Shown here piece after piece: positions 43,014-51,828 of a stretch of DNA of 51,828 nt. The position numbers and the translations under genes were made by a program. Below the pieces are notes generated by a model. The model ran no database searches, was not told where the DNA came from, and saw only the letters and a list, made by a program, of their open reading frames with translations. Source of the DNA: Novacetimonas hansenii JCM 7643 (lineage in GTDB: Bacteria > Pseudomonadota > Alphaproteobacteria > Acetobacterales > Acetobacteraceae). Positions within the stretch are counted from its first letter, which is position 1; each line of letters opens with the position of its first letter. Where the stretch lies: the NCBI RefSeq assembly GCF_000964405.1, contig NZ_BANE01000057.1, positions 1 to 51,828 on the forward strand, given 5' to 3'.

Positions 43014-44321
43014 TTAATGAAAAAACACCGGCTTTCCTGTGGCCTGTCCAAGAACCTGATCCTCACGCATGACAATACGGCCCCGAATAACGGTCGCATG
43101 CGGCCACCCGTGGCAGGAATAGCCATGAAACGGCGTCCAACCACATGGGGATGTAATCCAGCTTTCCTCGATTGTGCGTTTCTTCTTCATATCGACAATC
43201 GTGAAATCAGCATCATAATCCAGGGCAATCCGCCCCTTGTTGATTGCGCCATAAACCCGTGCAGGCCCATGCGCCATAAGCTGCACCATACGCGCAAGCG
43301 ACAGTCGCCCGGCATTCACATGATCAAGCATGATGGGTAGCAGTGTCTGCACCCCGGTCAGACCGGCCGCAGTCGACGGCCACGGGCGTTCCTTTGCCGC
43401 ACGCGCATGGGGGGCATGATCCGACCCGATACAATCGACATGACCTTCGTTGATCGCCCGCCACAGGGCGTCATAATGCTCGCGCCCCCGGATGGGCGGA
43501 TTCATAACCGCATATCCTCCGTGCGTATCATAAACTTCCGGCCCAATCTGCGTCAGGTGATTCACCAGGACTTCTGCCGTACAGATGTCACGATAAGACT
43601 GAATATATTCAATTTCCTGCATGGTGGAAACATGCAGGATGTGGGTCGGGCGTCCTGTCCTGCGCGCCAGAGCCAGCAGCCGGCGCGTGCCAAGGAATGC
43701 ACATTCCACATCCCGCCATTCACTGTGCATGCGATGGGGCTGTCCTTCGGTGAACAGTTTGCGCCTTTCCAGCAGCCGGTCATTATCCTCTGAATGATAA
43801 CATACACGCCGGGTGCCGCTGCGCATCAGGGCCTCAAGGCCTGCATCATCGTCCACCATCATGTTGCCCGCCATGAATACCTTGATGGCACAGACGTTGG
43901 GTTGCAGTTCCAGGTGGGACAAGGCAGGGATATTATCGTGTACGCCCCACACATACATCCCGATATCACACCATGCCTGATCCGCCACAAAATCACGTTT
44001 GCGATCCAGTACCGCACGCGAGGTCACAGGTTCCAATGTGTTGGGCATATCGAACACCGTGGTGATCCCCCCAAGGATCGCCCCGCGTGTGCCATCATGG
44101 ATCGTCTCGACCGCCGGGTTTCCCGGATCACGCAGATGTACATGAGGATCAATAAGCCCCGGCAGGATGACAAGATTGGAACAATCCATGACCGTACGCC
44201 CCATGGAGGGGGAAATATTTCCTATGGCTGCAATACGGCCATCGCGGCATCCGATATCACATTGGTGAAGTCCATCGATCTGAACGTGACCGTTTTTCAG
44301 TATAAGATCATATTCAGTCAT
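43014..44321 (-). CDS. Dihydroorotase-like cyclic amidohydrolase
   Basis: Binuclear amidohydrolase opening a cyclic ureide. Metal ligands by alignment from memory: His60 and His62 (DPHVHLRDPG), Lys147 (AIKVFMAG), His176 (HSEDN), His230 (HILHVS) and Asp301 (GSDHAPH). Two residues that in dihydroorotase hold the substrate carboxylate, Arg64 and Asn94 (FDMPNT), are present; allantoinases usually have other residues there, so dihydroorotase is favoured. An otherwise common PHHL motif reads VNHL. ATG 44321 follows GGGAG (435 aa). It lies between the racemase and D-carbamoylase on the same strand. The role in biosynthesis cannot be excluded, but context points to degradation. Confidence 0.88.
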   Translation of the reverse strand: MTEYDLILKNGHVQIDGLHQCDIGCRDGRIAAIGNISPSMGRTVMDCSNLVILPGLIDPHVHLRDPGNPAVETIHDGTRGAILGGITTVFDMPNTLEPVTSRAVLDRKRDFVADQAWCDIGMYVWGVHDNIPALSHLELQPNVCAIKVFMAGNMMVDDDAGLEALMRSGTRRVCYHSEDNDRLLERRKLFTEGQPHRMHSEWRDVECAFLGTRRLLALARRTGRPTHILHVSTMQEIEYIQSYRDICTAEVLVNHLTQIGPEVYDTHGGYAVMNPPIRGREHYDALWRAINEGHVDCIGSDHAPHARAAKERPWPSTAAGLTGVQTLLPIMLDHVNAGRLSLARMVQLMAHGPARVYGAINKGRIALDYDADFTIVDMKKKRTIEESWITSPCGWTPFHGYSCHGWPHATVIRGRIVMREDQVLGQATGKPVFFH

Positions 44322-44485
44322 GGAAACTCCCACTTTTTATTTTAAAGTCAGGCTCTATCTTCGTTTCGATTTATCAATTTTACGAAGATAAAAACAGTTC
44401 CGGTCTACTGTTCCCTGTCCAATGGTGGCTGACAGCCAGGGCACCAGAGAACCCGGTCATAAGGCTGCACCAAGCGGTGCGATTT

Positions 44486-45433
44486 TTATTCCGCCTTGGG
44501 CAGTTCGATGCCAATCTGGTCCACGATACGCCTGTACCACTGTGGACGGCGATGCAGGTCAAAGTTGAACATTTTGGTGCGTCCCTGCAGGCACATGTCC
44601 AGATCACAATCCGCAACCAGCACTTCATCTTCCAATGTGCTGGCCTGTGCCACTATGACCCCGTTCGGGTCAACGATACAACTCCCACCGATCAACGCCG
44701 CCCCGTCTTCGACACCGGCTTTTGCCACAGCGACAGCCCAGCACGCATTCATGTAGGCATTACCCTGTACGGCAAGCAAGGCATGAAACGTGCGCAGTTC
44801 CGGGCTTTCACTATTGCCACCATTAGGGTCATAGGCAGCGGAGTTATAACCTACACACAACAATTCCATTCCCTGCAACGCAAGGCAACGCCATGCTTCC
44901 GGCCAACGACGATCGTTACAGATCAGCATGCCTATACGGGCATCTTCCCAAGCCTGTGGTCCCTGAAAGACGGGAAATCCCGTGTCACCATATTCAAAAT
45001 AGCGTTTTTCAAGCTGCTGAAAACGTGAATTTGGCCTGGGTTCAACCGAACCGGGCAGATGGATTTTTCTGTATTTCCCGATGATCTCCCCTGTTGGCGC
45101 GACAAGGATGGACGTATTGAAACGCTGCCCCTCTGGCGTCTGTTCGGCATAGCCCACGTAAAAGCCAACCCCCAGTTCACGGGCACGCTTAAAAAGACGT
45201 TCTGTTGTATCCGAGGGGATATGTGCTTCAAAATATTCCGCCAATACACTACCATCAAGCAGCATCCGCGGGAAAAATGTCGTAAATGCAAGTTCAGGAA
45301 ATACGACAAGTGTCGCTCCCTGCTGTGCGGCCTTCTCCAGCAACCCGATCATGCGGCCCAGAATGGACTGACGGCTATCGGTGCTCTGGTTTCCGCCCAT
45401 CTGCGCGGCCGCGACACGTATAACACGGCTCAT
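44486..45433 (-). CDS. N-carbamoyl-D-amino acid hydrolase-like (nitrilase superfamily)
   Basis: Amidohydrolase with a Glu-Lys-Cys triad, at the expected positions Glu47 (FPELAFTTFFPR), Lys123 (YRKIHLPG) and Cys172 (MLICNDRRWPEAW). The blocks RFNTSILV, LEKRYFE and TLEDEV match Agrobacterium D-carbamoylase as I remember it. The 315 aa fit (about 304). It converts N-carbamoyl-D-amino acids to the amino acid, CO2 and NH3. It starts 262 bases after the TonB receptor stop and precedes the dihydroorotase-like gene by 150 bases on the same strand. Confidence 0.92.
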   Translation of the reverse strand: MSRVIRVAAAQMGGNQSTDSRQSILGRMIGLLEKAAQQGATLVVFPELAFTTFFPRMLLDGSVLAEYFEAHIPSDTTERLFKRARELGVGFYVGYAEQTPEGQRFNTSILVAPTGEIIGKYRKIHLPGSVEPRPNSRFQQLEKRYFEYGDTGFPVFQGPQAWEDARIGMLICNDRRWPEAWRCLALQGMELLCVGYNSAAYDPNGGNSESPELRTFHALLAVQGNAYMNACWAVAVAKAGVEDGAALIGGSCIVDPNGVIVAQASTLEDEVLVADCDLDMCLQGRTKMFNFDLHRRPQWYRRIVDQIGIELPKAE

Positions 45434-45695
45434 GCCGTTCTCCTGTCTTCAAAAAACAATGTAATTCCAACATTGTGTCGAAACAAACCAGAGTTCATCG
45501 GGTAGCAGAGAATCCAGAATGCCGCCAATCAGGAAAAGATCCATCGTATTCATGCATCTTATTGCTACCCTTTCTTTTATGAATACGTTCCCTTTCCCCC
45601 TATGACCGGAAAGCGCCGTATCCATTCATACTATATGCCGATTGATATTCCCTGCCCCATCGGCTGGCACAATAGGGCATAGGCGTGACATACAA

Positions 45696-48106
45696 TCAGC
45701 AATGGATCCCCATCTGTACCGCAACCGTAAATCCGGCCCCCATGAAGTAAGTTGGGGTGCCAGTCGCCCCAACAACGGCTGTATTACCGACATTTTCATG
45801 GCTTTTGGCCGATGCCATGACACCACCGATCCCAGACAGGTAATGATTATCACCCAGATTAATGAAGTTTACCTGCAGTGTCGGCTTCTGCAGTCGTCCA
45901 TAAGACGGAAAACGATAGCCAATGGACATGTCGGCATGTACCTGCGAGGGCATCTGCTGATCATTCATGAAGGTCGAATATTGTGTTCCGATATATTTAA
46001 GCGCGAAATTCCCGAAGAAGTGGGAGTCATCGTAGGAAATACCCACGGAACCCTGAAACCGTGGGGAGGCCACAGCTTCCTTGCCCTTGGTCGGCAGGTA
46101 GTTATCCCCAACCTTGAAGTTATCGCCCAATCTCGTATACAGATATTCAAACGAGACATATGGGCTGAAGTGATAGAATGGGCGTGTACCAAATTCCACA
46201 TCGACACCACGCGATGTCTGTCCGCCAACATTGATGAAGGTCGAAACCGGTGACGACCCGATATAAGTCTGTGATGCGATCTGCCGATTGGTAAAGTTAT
46301 AGTTGAAGAACACGACAGATGCCGTAAATGTCTTGTCCCGATACCGGTAGCCAAGTTCCTCCTCGATGGAATATTCATCCTTCGTCTTGCCACCGCCAAG
46401 CTGCGTTGCCGCACCCGTGTTGGGGTTGTAGATGTCAAAGAAGCTCATGCTCAACGGTGGCCGGAACCCGGTTGTGCCGTTTACATAAATCTGGTGATGG
46501 GAATTGATCTGATAATGAATGGAAACACGCGGAAGTGGCTGAAAACTGTTGCCACTGACGACATACTGCGTGTTCGGCATCTTGTCCGTCCCACGCCGAT
46601 CAACCATCATTGCCTTCAGGCCAGCCGAAATTTTCAACTTGTCATTAAGAAGGGAAACAGTATCAGCAAGGTAAAGGCCATTGGTCTGTTCCACCACATT
46701 ATAATCCATTGCACGCAATGGTTTACCATTGGACATACGGATGGCATATTCGTTGCCCCATGTCGCCGCAGCCAACCCATTTGAACCAACAGCTGTAAAA
46801 TCAGACCAATAACTGAAATCACCATATTCATACCAGTTACCAAAGATCAGTTCATTGATCCCGGTCTTGTAAGTCCATTTGGTATTGAATCCGACGCGCC
46901 ACGGCGTATCTGTGCTGCGCTCGCCCACCACTGCCGATCCATCGACAGTATTGGGAAGGGCGCTCATGCCCGTGACCTTTTCAGATCCGTAATAGGCATA
47001 TCCAGATGGCAATGTCTGACCCGCAATCGTGCCACCCCACCCATGCCACAGATAGGGTTCCGCATTGAAATGCCACTGCTTGTTCAGCTTTAACGATATA
47101 GGGAGGCCAACATTGATATCGTCCCATGGATTATGGTTTAACTGCCAGTAGTTTTTATTATATGATGCCGAGGCCCCCTTTACAAAAGTCGGGTTATAAT
47201 AATTAGATGTCCCCTTGGCATTCCATTGCGCCAATGTCGGTTCGTAATATTGAGACAGTTCCTGATCCGCCCACGAGAACACGGCGGCAACACGATTACC
47301 ATCGCCCCATTCCTTCGTAAACTTAAGATCAATATGCTTGCGGTTATCAGTTCCTGGTCCCGTCCAGTGCTGATCGTGGAAGTTCGAAAACGATACCCAT
47401 CCCTTGATGCCAGTATTGCCAATATACCCGGTATTCAGGCGGATAAACTGCTTACGAGACATCCATGTGCCAAACATGGCCTCGGCATACCCCCCATCTT
47501 GTCGGTGGGATCTATGGACTTATATGCCACCTCTCCGCCCAGGTCAGAAAAGACAGGGGTATCAATGGCAGAGGACCCCTGCGATACATGGGCTTCTGCC
47601 AGATTCTCGGTGTCCAGCAACTGTGATGCAAAAACCTGCCCGGAATTGATGTCATTTTGTGGTGTGCCATCAACTGTAAAGGCAATTTCCTGCTGGTTCA
47701 GGCCACGCATTGTCAGCAGAGAATGATTTGTGACGCCAAACGGGTCTGATGCCCCGAAATTCACGCCTGGCGCATTCTGGATCATCTGCATGACGCTCTG
47801 TGCGCCTGCCTGCTTTTCAATATAAGAACGCGAGACCGTGCTGATTGCCCGCGGGTCCGTATGATAGGACATCTGCCCACTGGCCAATGCGGGTTGCCGG
47901 TTGCGGCTGACATTAATGGTTTCGGGCGTTTTCTGCGCTGTGATCCCTGTCGGCTGCTTTGCCGCGGCGGCTCGGGCCGTAGATGAGTGTTGTGTATCGC
48001 CCCCCCTCACGCGTGTAAGCTGCCCGGCAGCCTGCGCTTCGCTGATATGCGGGAGCAAGATAAAAGACACAAGCGCTGTATAAAGAAAATACGTATTCTT
48101 GGTCAT
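45696..48106 (-). pseudogene. TonB-dependent receptor, frameshifted at a G6 tract
   Basis: Outer-membrane active transporter, about 803 aa if intact. The first part (48106 down to about 47490) has a good start (GAGGT upstream of ATG), a signal peptide ending near SEAQA, a TonB-box-like ETINVSR, and the plug domain (MQMIQNAPGVNFGASDP, MRGLNQQEIAFTVDG, GSSAIDTPVFSDLGG). The second part carries on as YAEAMFGTWMS and the full 22-strand barrel to QMGIHC at 45696. The two frames join at six G on the minus strand (plus-strand C at 47490-47495); a seventh G would restore the protein. Frameshift could be phase variation, mutation or read error. First gene of the minus arm of the island. Confidence 0.88.
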
Positions 48107-48954
48107 TATTTCTTACCTCGCCACCAGAATGAAAGAAGGCCAATGAATGGTTTCAAAGCCTCATATTGTTCCTTTACGATAACGATGTGCTGAACAGATT
48201 TCCAACAAATCATGAAGTCAAAACGACTACTCGCGACGAGAGAAAAGAAGCATAAAATGACATGATAAACAGTCATTTACTGCCAATATCCAACAGATAC
48301 ATATAAACGATCTTTATGATCCATATGTTTTTATGATAGCTGAAGGATGCCTGTTCGCACCTCTTGTAAAATGGATGCACAGCAGCGACAAAACATATGT
48401 CGTATGTACAAAAAAATCATATTACACATATATTTATTGAACTTATTTGTTTTATTTAAAATATTGTGTTAAAAATTAAAATATATAAATATTTATAAGT
48501 TATTTACGATATGAACTATAAATGAATTTTATTTATGAAAACATACAGAACATGAATGTTTTTAATTATAATAAACATCGAATTTTATTGTAAATATTCT
48601 TTTATCTTATGCTGTATTCTTGTTGCTGCCATCATTCCCATATGACATTTCGTACTGATCTGGAAATATAAGCATACTCTTCCCATCAGGCTATACCTTC
48701 CCCGCCCTCGAACGGTCGGGGATAAATCCCGCTCACAGACACTGGCAACGCAACTGTTCATATCAGGACGCAACAATGGTCTTTGGATGCTTTATATTCC
48801 CCCTTGTCTCTTATTGTATGCCGCTGGGACGACAAAAGAACTTTGATCAAAGAGGGATATGGATAGGGGCCAGAAAATCTTTCAAAAAAATGCCACCCTT
48901 TAAAGAGTGGCATTTATAAAACTTCCATTGTCATTGATGAAAATGAAAATCACC
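48107..48954. other. AT-rich region upstream of the TonB receptor
   Basis: 848 bases without a supported gene; 48420-48600 is extremely AT-rich. It holds the receptor promoter on its left side and the IalB-gene terminator on its right. A hairpin CCCCGCCC/GGTCGGGG near 48699-48720 is the only other structure. Confidence 0.5.
48884..48915 (-). terminator. Rho-independent terminator of the ialB-like gene
   Basis: Read on the minus strand: AAATGCCAC and GTGGCATTT arms around TCTTTAAAGG, followed by seven T. It lies 40 bases after the IalB-family stop. Confidence 0.88.
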
Positions 48955-49623
48955 CTACATCGTGCTTTTCCTGACCGCCCATCCAGCAAGCGCCGTCATG
49001 GCTGTATCCAAATCCTTAAGCGTCACATCAAGAGTAATATCCCTGCCGCGCAGTCCGGTGAACCGCAGATGTGCAGTTTTTCCATGCGCAAATTCAGCCA
49101 ACATCGCATCGGAAAGCATGGGGTGGTTCGCAATACACTCCGTCCCCATGCAGGTCATCCATGACAGCGGGATCGCCGCACCCCCATCCACTGCAATTGT
49201 CGCAGGTTTGCTCAGTGCCAGCCCCTGCGGCAATTCCACCATCAACGTATACGGACCGAGCGTAGGGGCCCCCATCACACGTTCTCGGGTGAATGTCACT
49301 GCCCCCATCACAATCGGCTGTTTCCGTGCATTCTGCACAACCAGTCGCTGCTGTATCGTACATAATGCCGGACCATTGGTACCCCCATGTGGATACATGC
49401 AACGGGCAAGCCATGGGCCAGATGTCTGTGACAGGGTTTCCATGGCGGGTGCGGTCGGCGCGGGTTTCGCGCCTACTGCCGTCGGGGATGCAGACGGCGT
49501 TGCTGCCACGCTACTGGCCCCGGCACCTTTCGCAGAACCCGAACGCGCCCGATCAGCATGCGCCACACCCCAGCCAAGAAGACCCATGGCAAGGACAACG
49601 ACCAGTGAGGTCGTTTTTTTCAT
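48955..49623 (-). CDS. IalB-family (invasion-associated locus B) protein
   Basis: Exported protein of a family widespread in alphaproteobacteria with no settled molecular role. The 222-residue precursor has a signal peptide cleaved near AHA-DRA (residues 1-23), an Ala/Ser/Pro-rich linker to about residue 62, then the IalB domain with its pattern W-x2-RC...C-x-IQQRLVVQ and a second cysteine pair (SWMTCMGTEC), likely disulfides. It lies 68 bases downstream of an autotransporter gene on the same strand, so the two may be cotranscribed. It is probably periplasmic or surface-associated. Confidence 0.85.
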   Translation of the reverse strand: MKKTTSLVVVLAMGLLGWGVAHADRARSGSAKGAGASSVAATPSASPTAVGAKPAPTAPAMETLSQTSGPWLARCMYPHGGTNGPALCTIQQRLVVQNARKQPIVMGAVTFTRERVMGAPTLGPYTLMVELPQGLALSKPATIAVDGGAAIPLSWMTCMGTECIANHPMLSDAMLAEFAHGKTAHLRFTGLRGRDITLDVTLKDLDTAMTALAGWAVRKSTM

Positions 49624-49691
49624 AATTATCCCCTAATCCTCTCCAACCTATCCTGCCTGTGGGTCACAAGGTGCCCATGGACCGGGAAAGA

Positions 49692-51827
49692 TCAGAATTT
49701 CACCCGGATATTCCCCGTCAGCCCGCTATCCACCGAACGACGACCATACTGACCGATATAGGACAGACCGATATCGAGAACCCGGCTCAGCTTCGCACGC
49801 AGGCCAAGCTTGACGACTGCGGTATCCTGGGCCAACGGCACACCGGCAACCTCGAATGTGTCACCGCCGGACATGAAGGCTTCACGCGCAGTCGGCATGG
49901 TCAGGCCGAACGCATGACGATATCCCAGCATTGCATTGGGCATCAACACAACACCACCGGCATTGAAGCTGGAAGAGAAACGCGCCCCGAAAGTGGAATA
50001 AGTCACCCCGGTATCAAGCGCACGTCCCGCAAGCGCAGCGGCACCGCCATGTTCGGAAAAACGGTCCGTATGCAGGTTAACATAGGCGATATCGGCAAAA
50101 GGTTCGATCCCAACCGGCCCCGCGTCAAGGTGATAGCCAATATCCCCAAACGCCTGCGCTGTGCCGCCGTTATAACGGCTGCTCAACCGATCGGAAAAGC
50201 CGGTAAAGCGCGCATTACGGGTCATGGACAGCATATCCCACGTATAGGTCGCCCCCATCCGCAGCGCCAGACGTCCCCAATGCGTCCCGGCATATCCACC
50301 AAGGCTGACATTGCTGCTGTGCCCATAGGACGAGACCCCGGAACTGTCGAAAGTGGAATGTCCATATCCAACCAGCCCACCGACATGCCAGCCCAACACC
50401 GGCGCATCCGCCCCCAGCACGAACCCACCAACAGAATGCCCCATGCCTGACGCATTCCCGTCGCCCGCATTATGCCCGAACGATCCATAGGCCTGCATCC
50501 ACAATGCTGCATGTTCAGACCTGCAGGCCCCGTCGGTCCGCTGTCCATTCGCAGATGCCGTTTTCATGCCGCTGGCTGCACCGCGCTCGCAATCCGCGCC
50601 ACGCAGACGCTCTATTGCCGCATCGCGAATGTAATAGCTGTCCTGAATCAGCGCGGTACGGGCAGATGCATGCAGTTCGCCCGACAGGCCGTTTAGGGCA
50701 TGACGTGCAGTGCTGGCATCCGTCTGGACCAACGCATTGAACAACGATCCGCTGCTAATGCTATCCATTGCGCCACCAACGGCACGTTCGTTGCGTGTAT
50801 CCCCCACCGACGCGAAACTGACTGTATTGCGCCCCAGAAGCAGATAGACGTCATCCGCGCTATAGGTCAGGATCGGGTTCAGAAAAGCAAGGTTCGACGT
50901 CACGGATGCGAATTTCCCCGACACGCCATCCGTGGCACTGAGGATCGTATACCGGACATTCGTGTTCCAGCTTCCATCTGCCGTGATACTGCGGACAGTA
51001 CCACCTTCCAGTGTGGCCTTACCCTGCACTGAAACCAGGTCATGGCCACCATCTTCGGACAGGTTGACCACGTAATTTGAACCTGCGGCCATCGTCAGGT
51101 TCCCTTGGACGGTCAGGGTTCCCATCGGATCACCATCATTCCCGGGCGAGAGCGTCCCTCCCGAAGAAATGGTCGTGGTGCCGACCGTACCAGTGCCCGC
51201 CAGGGTGGTGCCTGCATCCGCGACAACTGGACTGACGATGCTGCCATCGACTTCAAGTGTGCCGTCAGCGATTTCGGTGCCGCCACTATAGGTACTGTCC
51301 CCTGAAAGGATCAGTGTGCCTGCCCCGACCTTGACCAGATCGCCCGGCGATGTGCCATCCGAAAGCGTACCAGATAGCGTACCCTGGCCACTGGCCACAT
51401 TGACGGTGGGATCACCGTTCAGGACCAGCGCATTTGACAGCACCAGCCCATCCGCACCGAAATTGAGGGTCGTGCCCTGTGCCATGTTCAGCGCACCCGT
51501 GCTGAGGGCTGATGCGCTGGCAACCGTCAGTGCCCCCCCAGCAAGCGTCGTGCCCCCGGTGTAGCTGTTCACACCCGACAACGTCATGTTGCCCGTGCTG
51601 TCAATAACCAGCGCACCAGTGCCCGAAACCATATTCGTCAACGCACCGTCCGCTGATTGACGGAGTTCCAGGGTGCCATTATCGACAATTTCGCCTGTGC
51701 CGAAACTTCCCGTCGTACCCGTCAGCGTACCGCCGGTAATCGTGGTTCCGCCGGTATAGCTATTGTTGCCCGTCAGCGTTTCATGCCCATCAAGCAGCGT
51801 CACGCCCCCCGTCCCGGCAATGGTGCC
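49692..51827 (-). CDS. Autotransporter, C-terminal part (partial)
   Basis: Type V secreted adhesin-like protein whose N-terminus lies beyond the window; the frame is open to the edge, so no start is assigned. The passenger consists of beta-helix repeats of the type SYTGGTTI-x2-GTL (NSYTGGTT occurs repeatedly; SGDSTYSGGTEIADGTLEVDG) ending in a PATR-like MTVQGN/GSNYVVNLSEDG stretch. From about residue 440 of the visible part, the outer-membrane barrel follows (LWMQAYGSFG, GFVLGADAP, GGYAGTHWGRL, YVNLHTDRFSEHGG, TFGARFSS) and ends VKF, a good outer-membrane insertion signal. Confidence 0.92.
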   Translation of the reverse strand, partial: GTIAGTGGVTLLDGHETLTGNNSYTGGTTITGGTLTGTTGSFGTGEIVDNGTLELRQSADGALTNMVSGTGALVIDSTGNMTLSGVNSYTGGTTLAGGALTVASASALSTGALNMAQGTTLNFGADGLVLSNALVLNGDPTVNVASGQGTLSGTLSDGTSPGDLVKVGAGTLILSGDSTYSGGTEIADGTLEVDGSIVSPVVADAGTTLAGTGTVGTTTISSGGTLSPGNDGDPMGTLTVQGNLTMAAGSNYVVNLSEDGGHDLVSVQGKATLEGGTVRSITADGSWNTNVRYTILSATDGVSGKFASVTSNLAFLNPILTYSADDVYLLLGRNTVSFASVGDTRNERAVGGAMDSISSGSLFNALVQTDASTARHALNGLSGELHASARTALIQDSYYIRDAAIERLRGADCERGAASGMKTASANGQRTDGACRSEHAALWMQAYGSFGHNAGDGNASGMGHSVGGFVLGADAPVLGWHVGGLVGYGHSTFDSSGVSSYGHSSNVSLGGYAGTHWGRLALRMGATYTWDMLSMTRNARFTGFSDRLSSRYNGGTAQAFGDIGYHLDAGPVGIEPFADIAYVNLHTDRFSEHGGAAALAGRALDTGVTYSTFGARFSSSFNAGGVVLMPNAMLGYRHAFGLTMPTAREAFMSGGDTFEVAGVPLAQDTAVVKLGLRAKLSRVLDIGLSYIGQYGRRSVDSGLTGNIRVKF

Positions 51828-51828
51828 C

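Noticed and set aside
49659-50450. 263-codon plus-strand open frame
   Set aside because: Antisense to the autotransporter barrel.
51105-51564. Repeats resembling a CRISPR or satellite array
   Set aside because: The similarity comes from the coding repeats of the autotransporter passenger; spacing and sequence vary as in beta-helix repeats.

Overview
The window looks like chromosomal DNA of an acetic acid bacterium (Acetobacteraceae, most likely Komagataeibacter or Gluconacetobacter). The evidence is a complete sldB-sldA pair for the membrane-bound PQQ-dependent polyol dehydrogenase, a 5-keto-D-gluconate reductase very close to Gluconobacter Gno as I remember it, GC-rich genes separated by AT-rich spacers, and an IS5-type transposase remnant. 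No rRNA, tRNA or CRISPR array was seen. All assignments come from reading motifs and remembered family sequences; no search was run.

Region 1 (1-10.2 kb) is a mixed set: a secreted Gly/Asn-rich repeat protein cut by the window edge, a DyP peroxidase with a C-terminal encapsulin-targeting tail followed by its encapsulin shell and a DUF2934 protein, a frameshifted esterase, class I fructose-bisphosphate aldolase, oleate hydratase, a CWC zinc-finger-like peptide, a decayed IS5-family transposase and an OprB porin. Region 2 (10.2-25.1 kb) is sugar-acid and polyol metabolism. It holds a four-gene minus-strand operon (Gfo/Idh oxidoreductase, MHS-type transporter, FAH/MhpD-like hydratase, 2-hydroxyacid dehydrogenase), a truncated acetyl-CoA-synthetase-like relic beside an ScfR-type regulator, an idonate dehydrogenase-like gene behind a clear palindromic operator, gno, wrbA and sldBA. 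SldBA (periplasmic gluconate to 5-ketogluconate) and the IdnD-like/Gno pair (cytoplasmic recovery of 5-ketogluconate and idonate) plausibly form one metabolic loop.

Region 3 (25.1-33.2 kb) has a two-component Rieske oxygenase with a divergent LysR regulator, then a TetR-YqhD-aldehyde dehydrogenase unit with repeated GACCGGTC operator candidates, then a second succinate-semialdehyde-type dehydrogenase downstream of a 26-nt palindrome.

Region 4 (33.8-48.1 kb) is the most interesting part. A class 1B dihydroorotate dehydrogenase pair (PyrK-PyrD) sits with an M20 carbamoylase, an SDR, a class II aldolase, an Asp/Glu/hydantoin racemase, a dihydroorotase-like amidohydrolase, a D-carbamoylase, two LysR regulators, an MFS transporter and a TonB receptor. 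I read it as a catabolic island for orotate/dihydroorotate or related cyclic ureides: reduce the ring, open it, remove the carbamoyl group, yield an amino acid. Two members are broken in this sequence: the aldolase has an amber stop at codon 3, and the TonB receptor is frameshifted at a G6 tract. The window ends with an IalB-family protein and the C-terminal part of an autotransporter.
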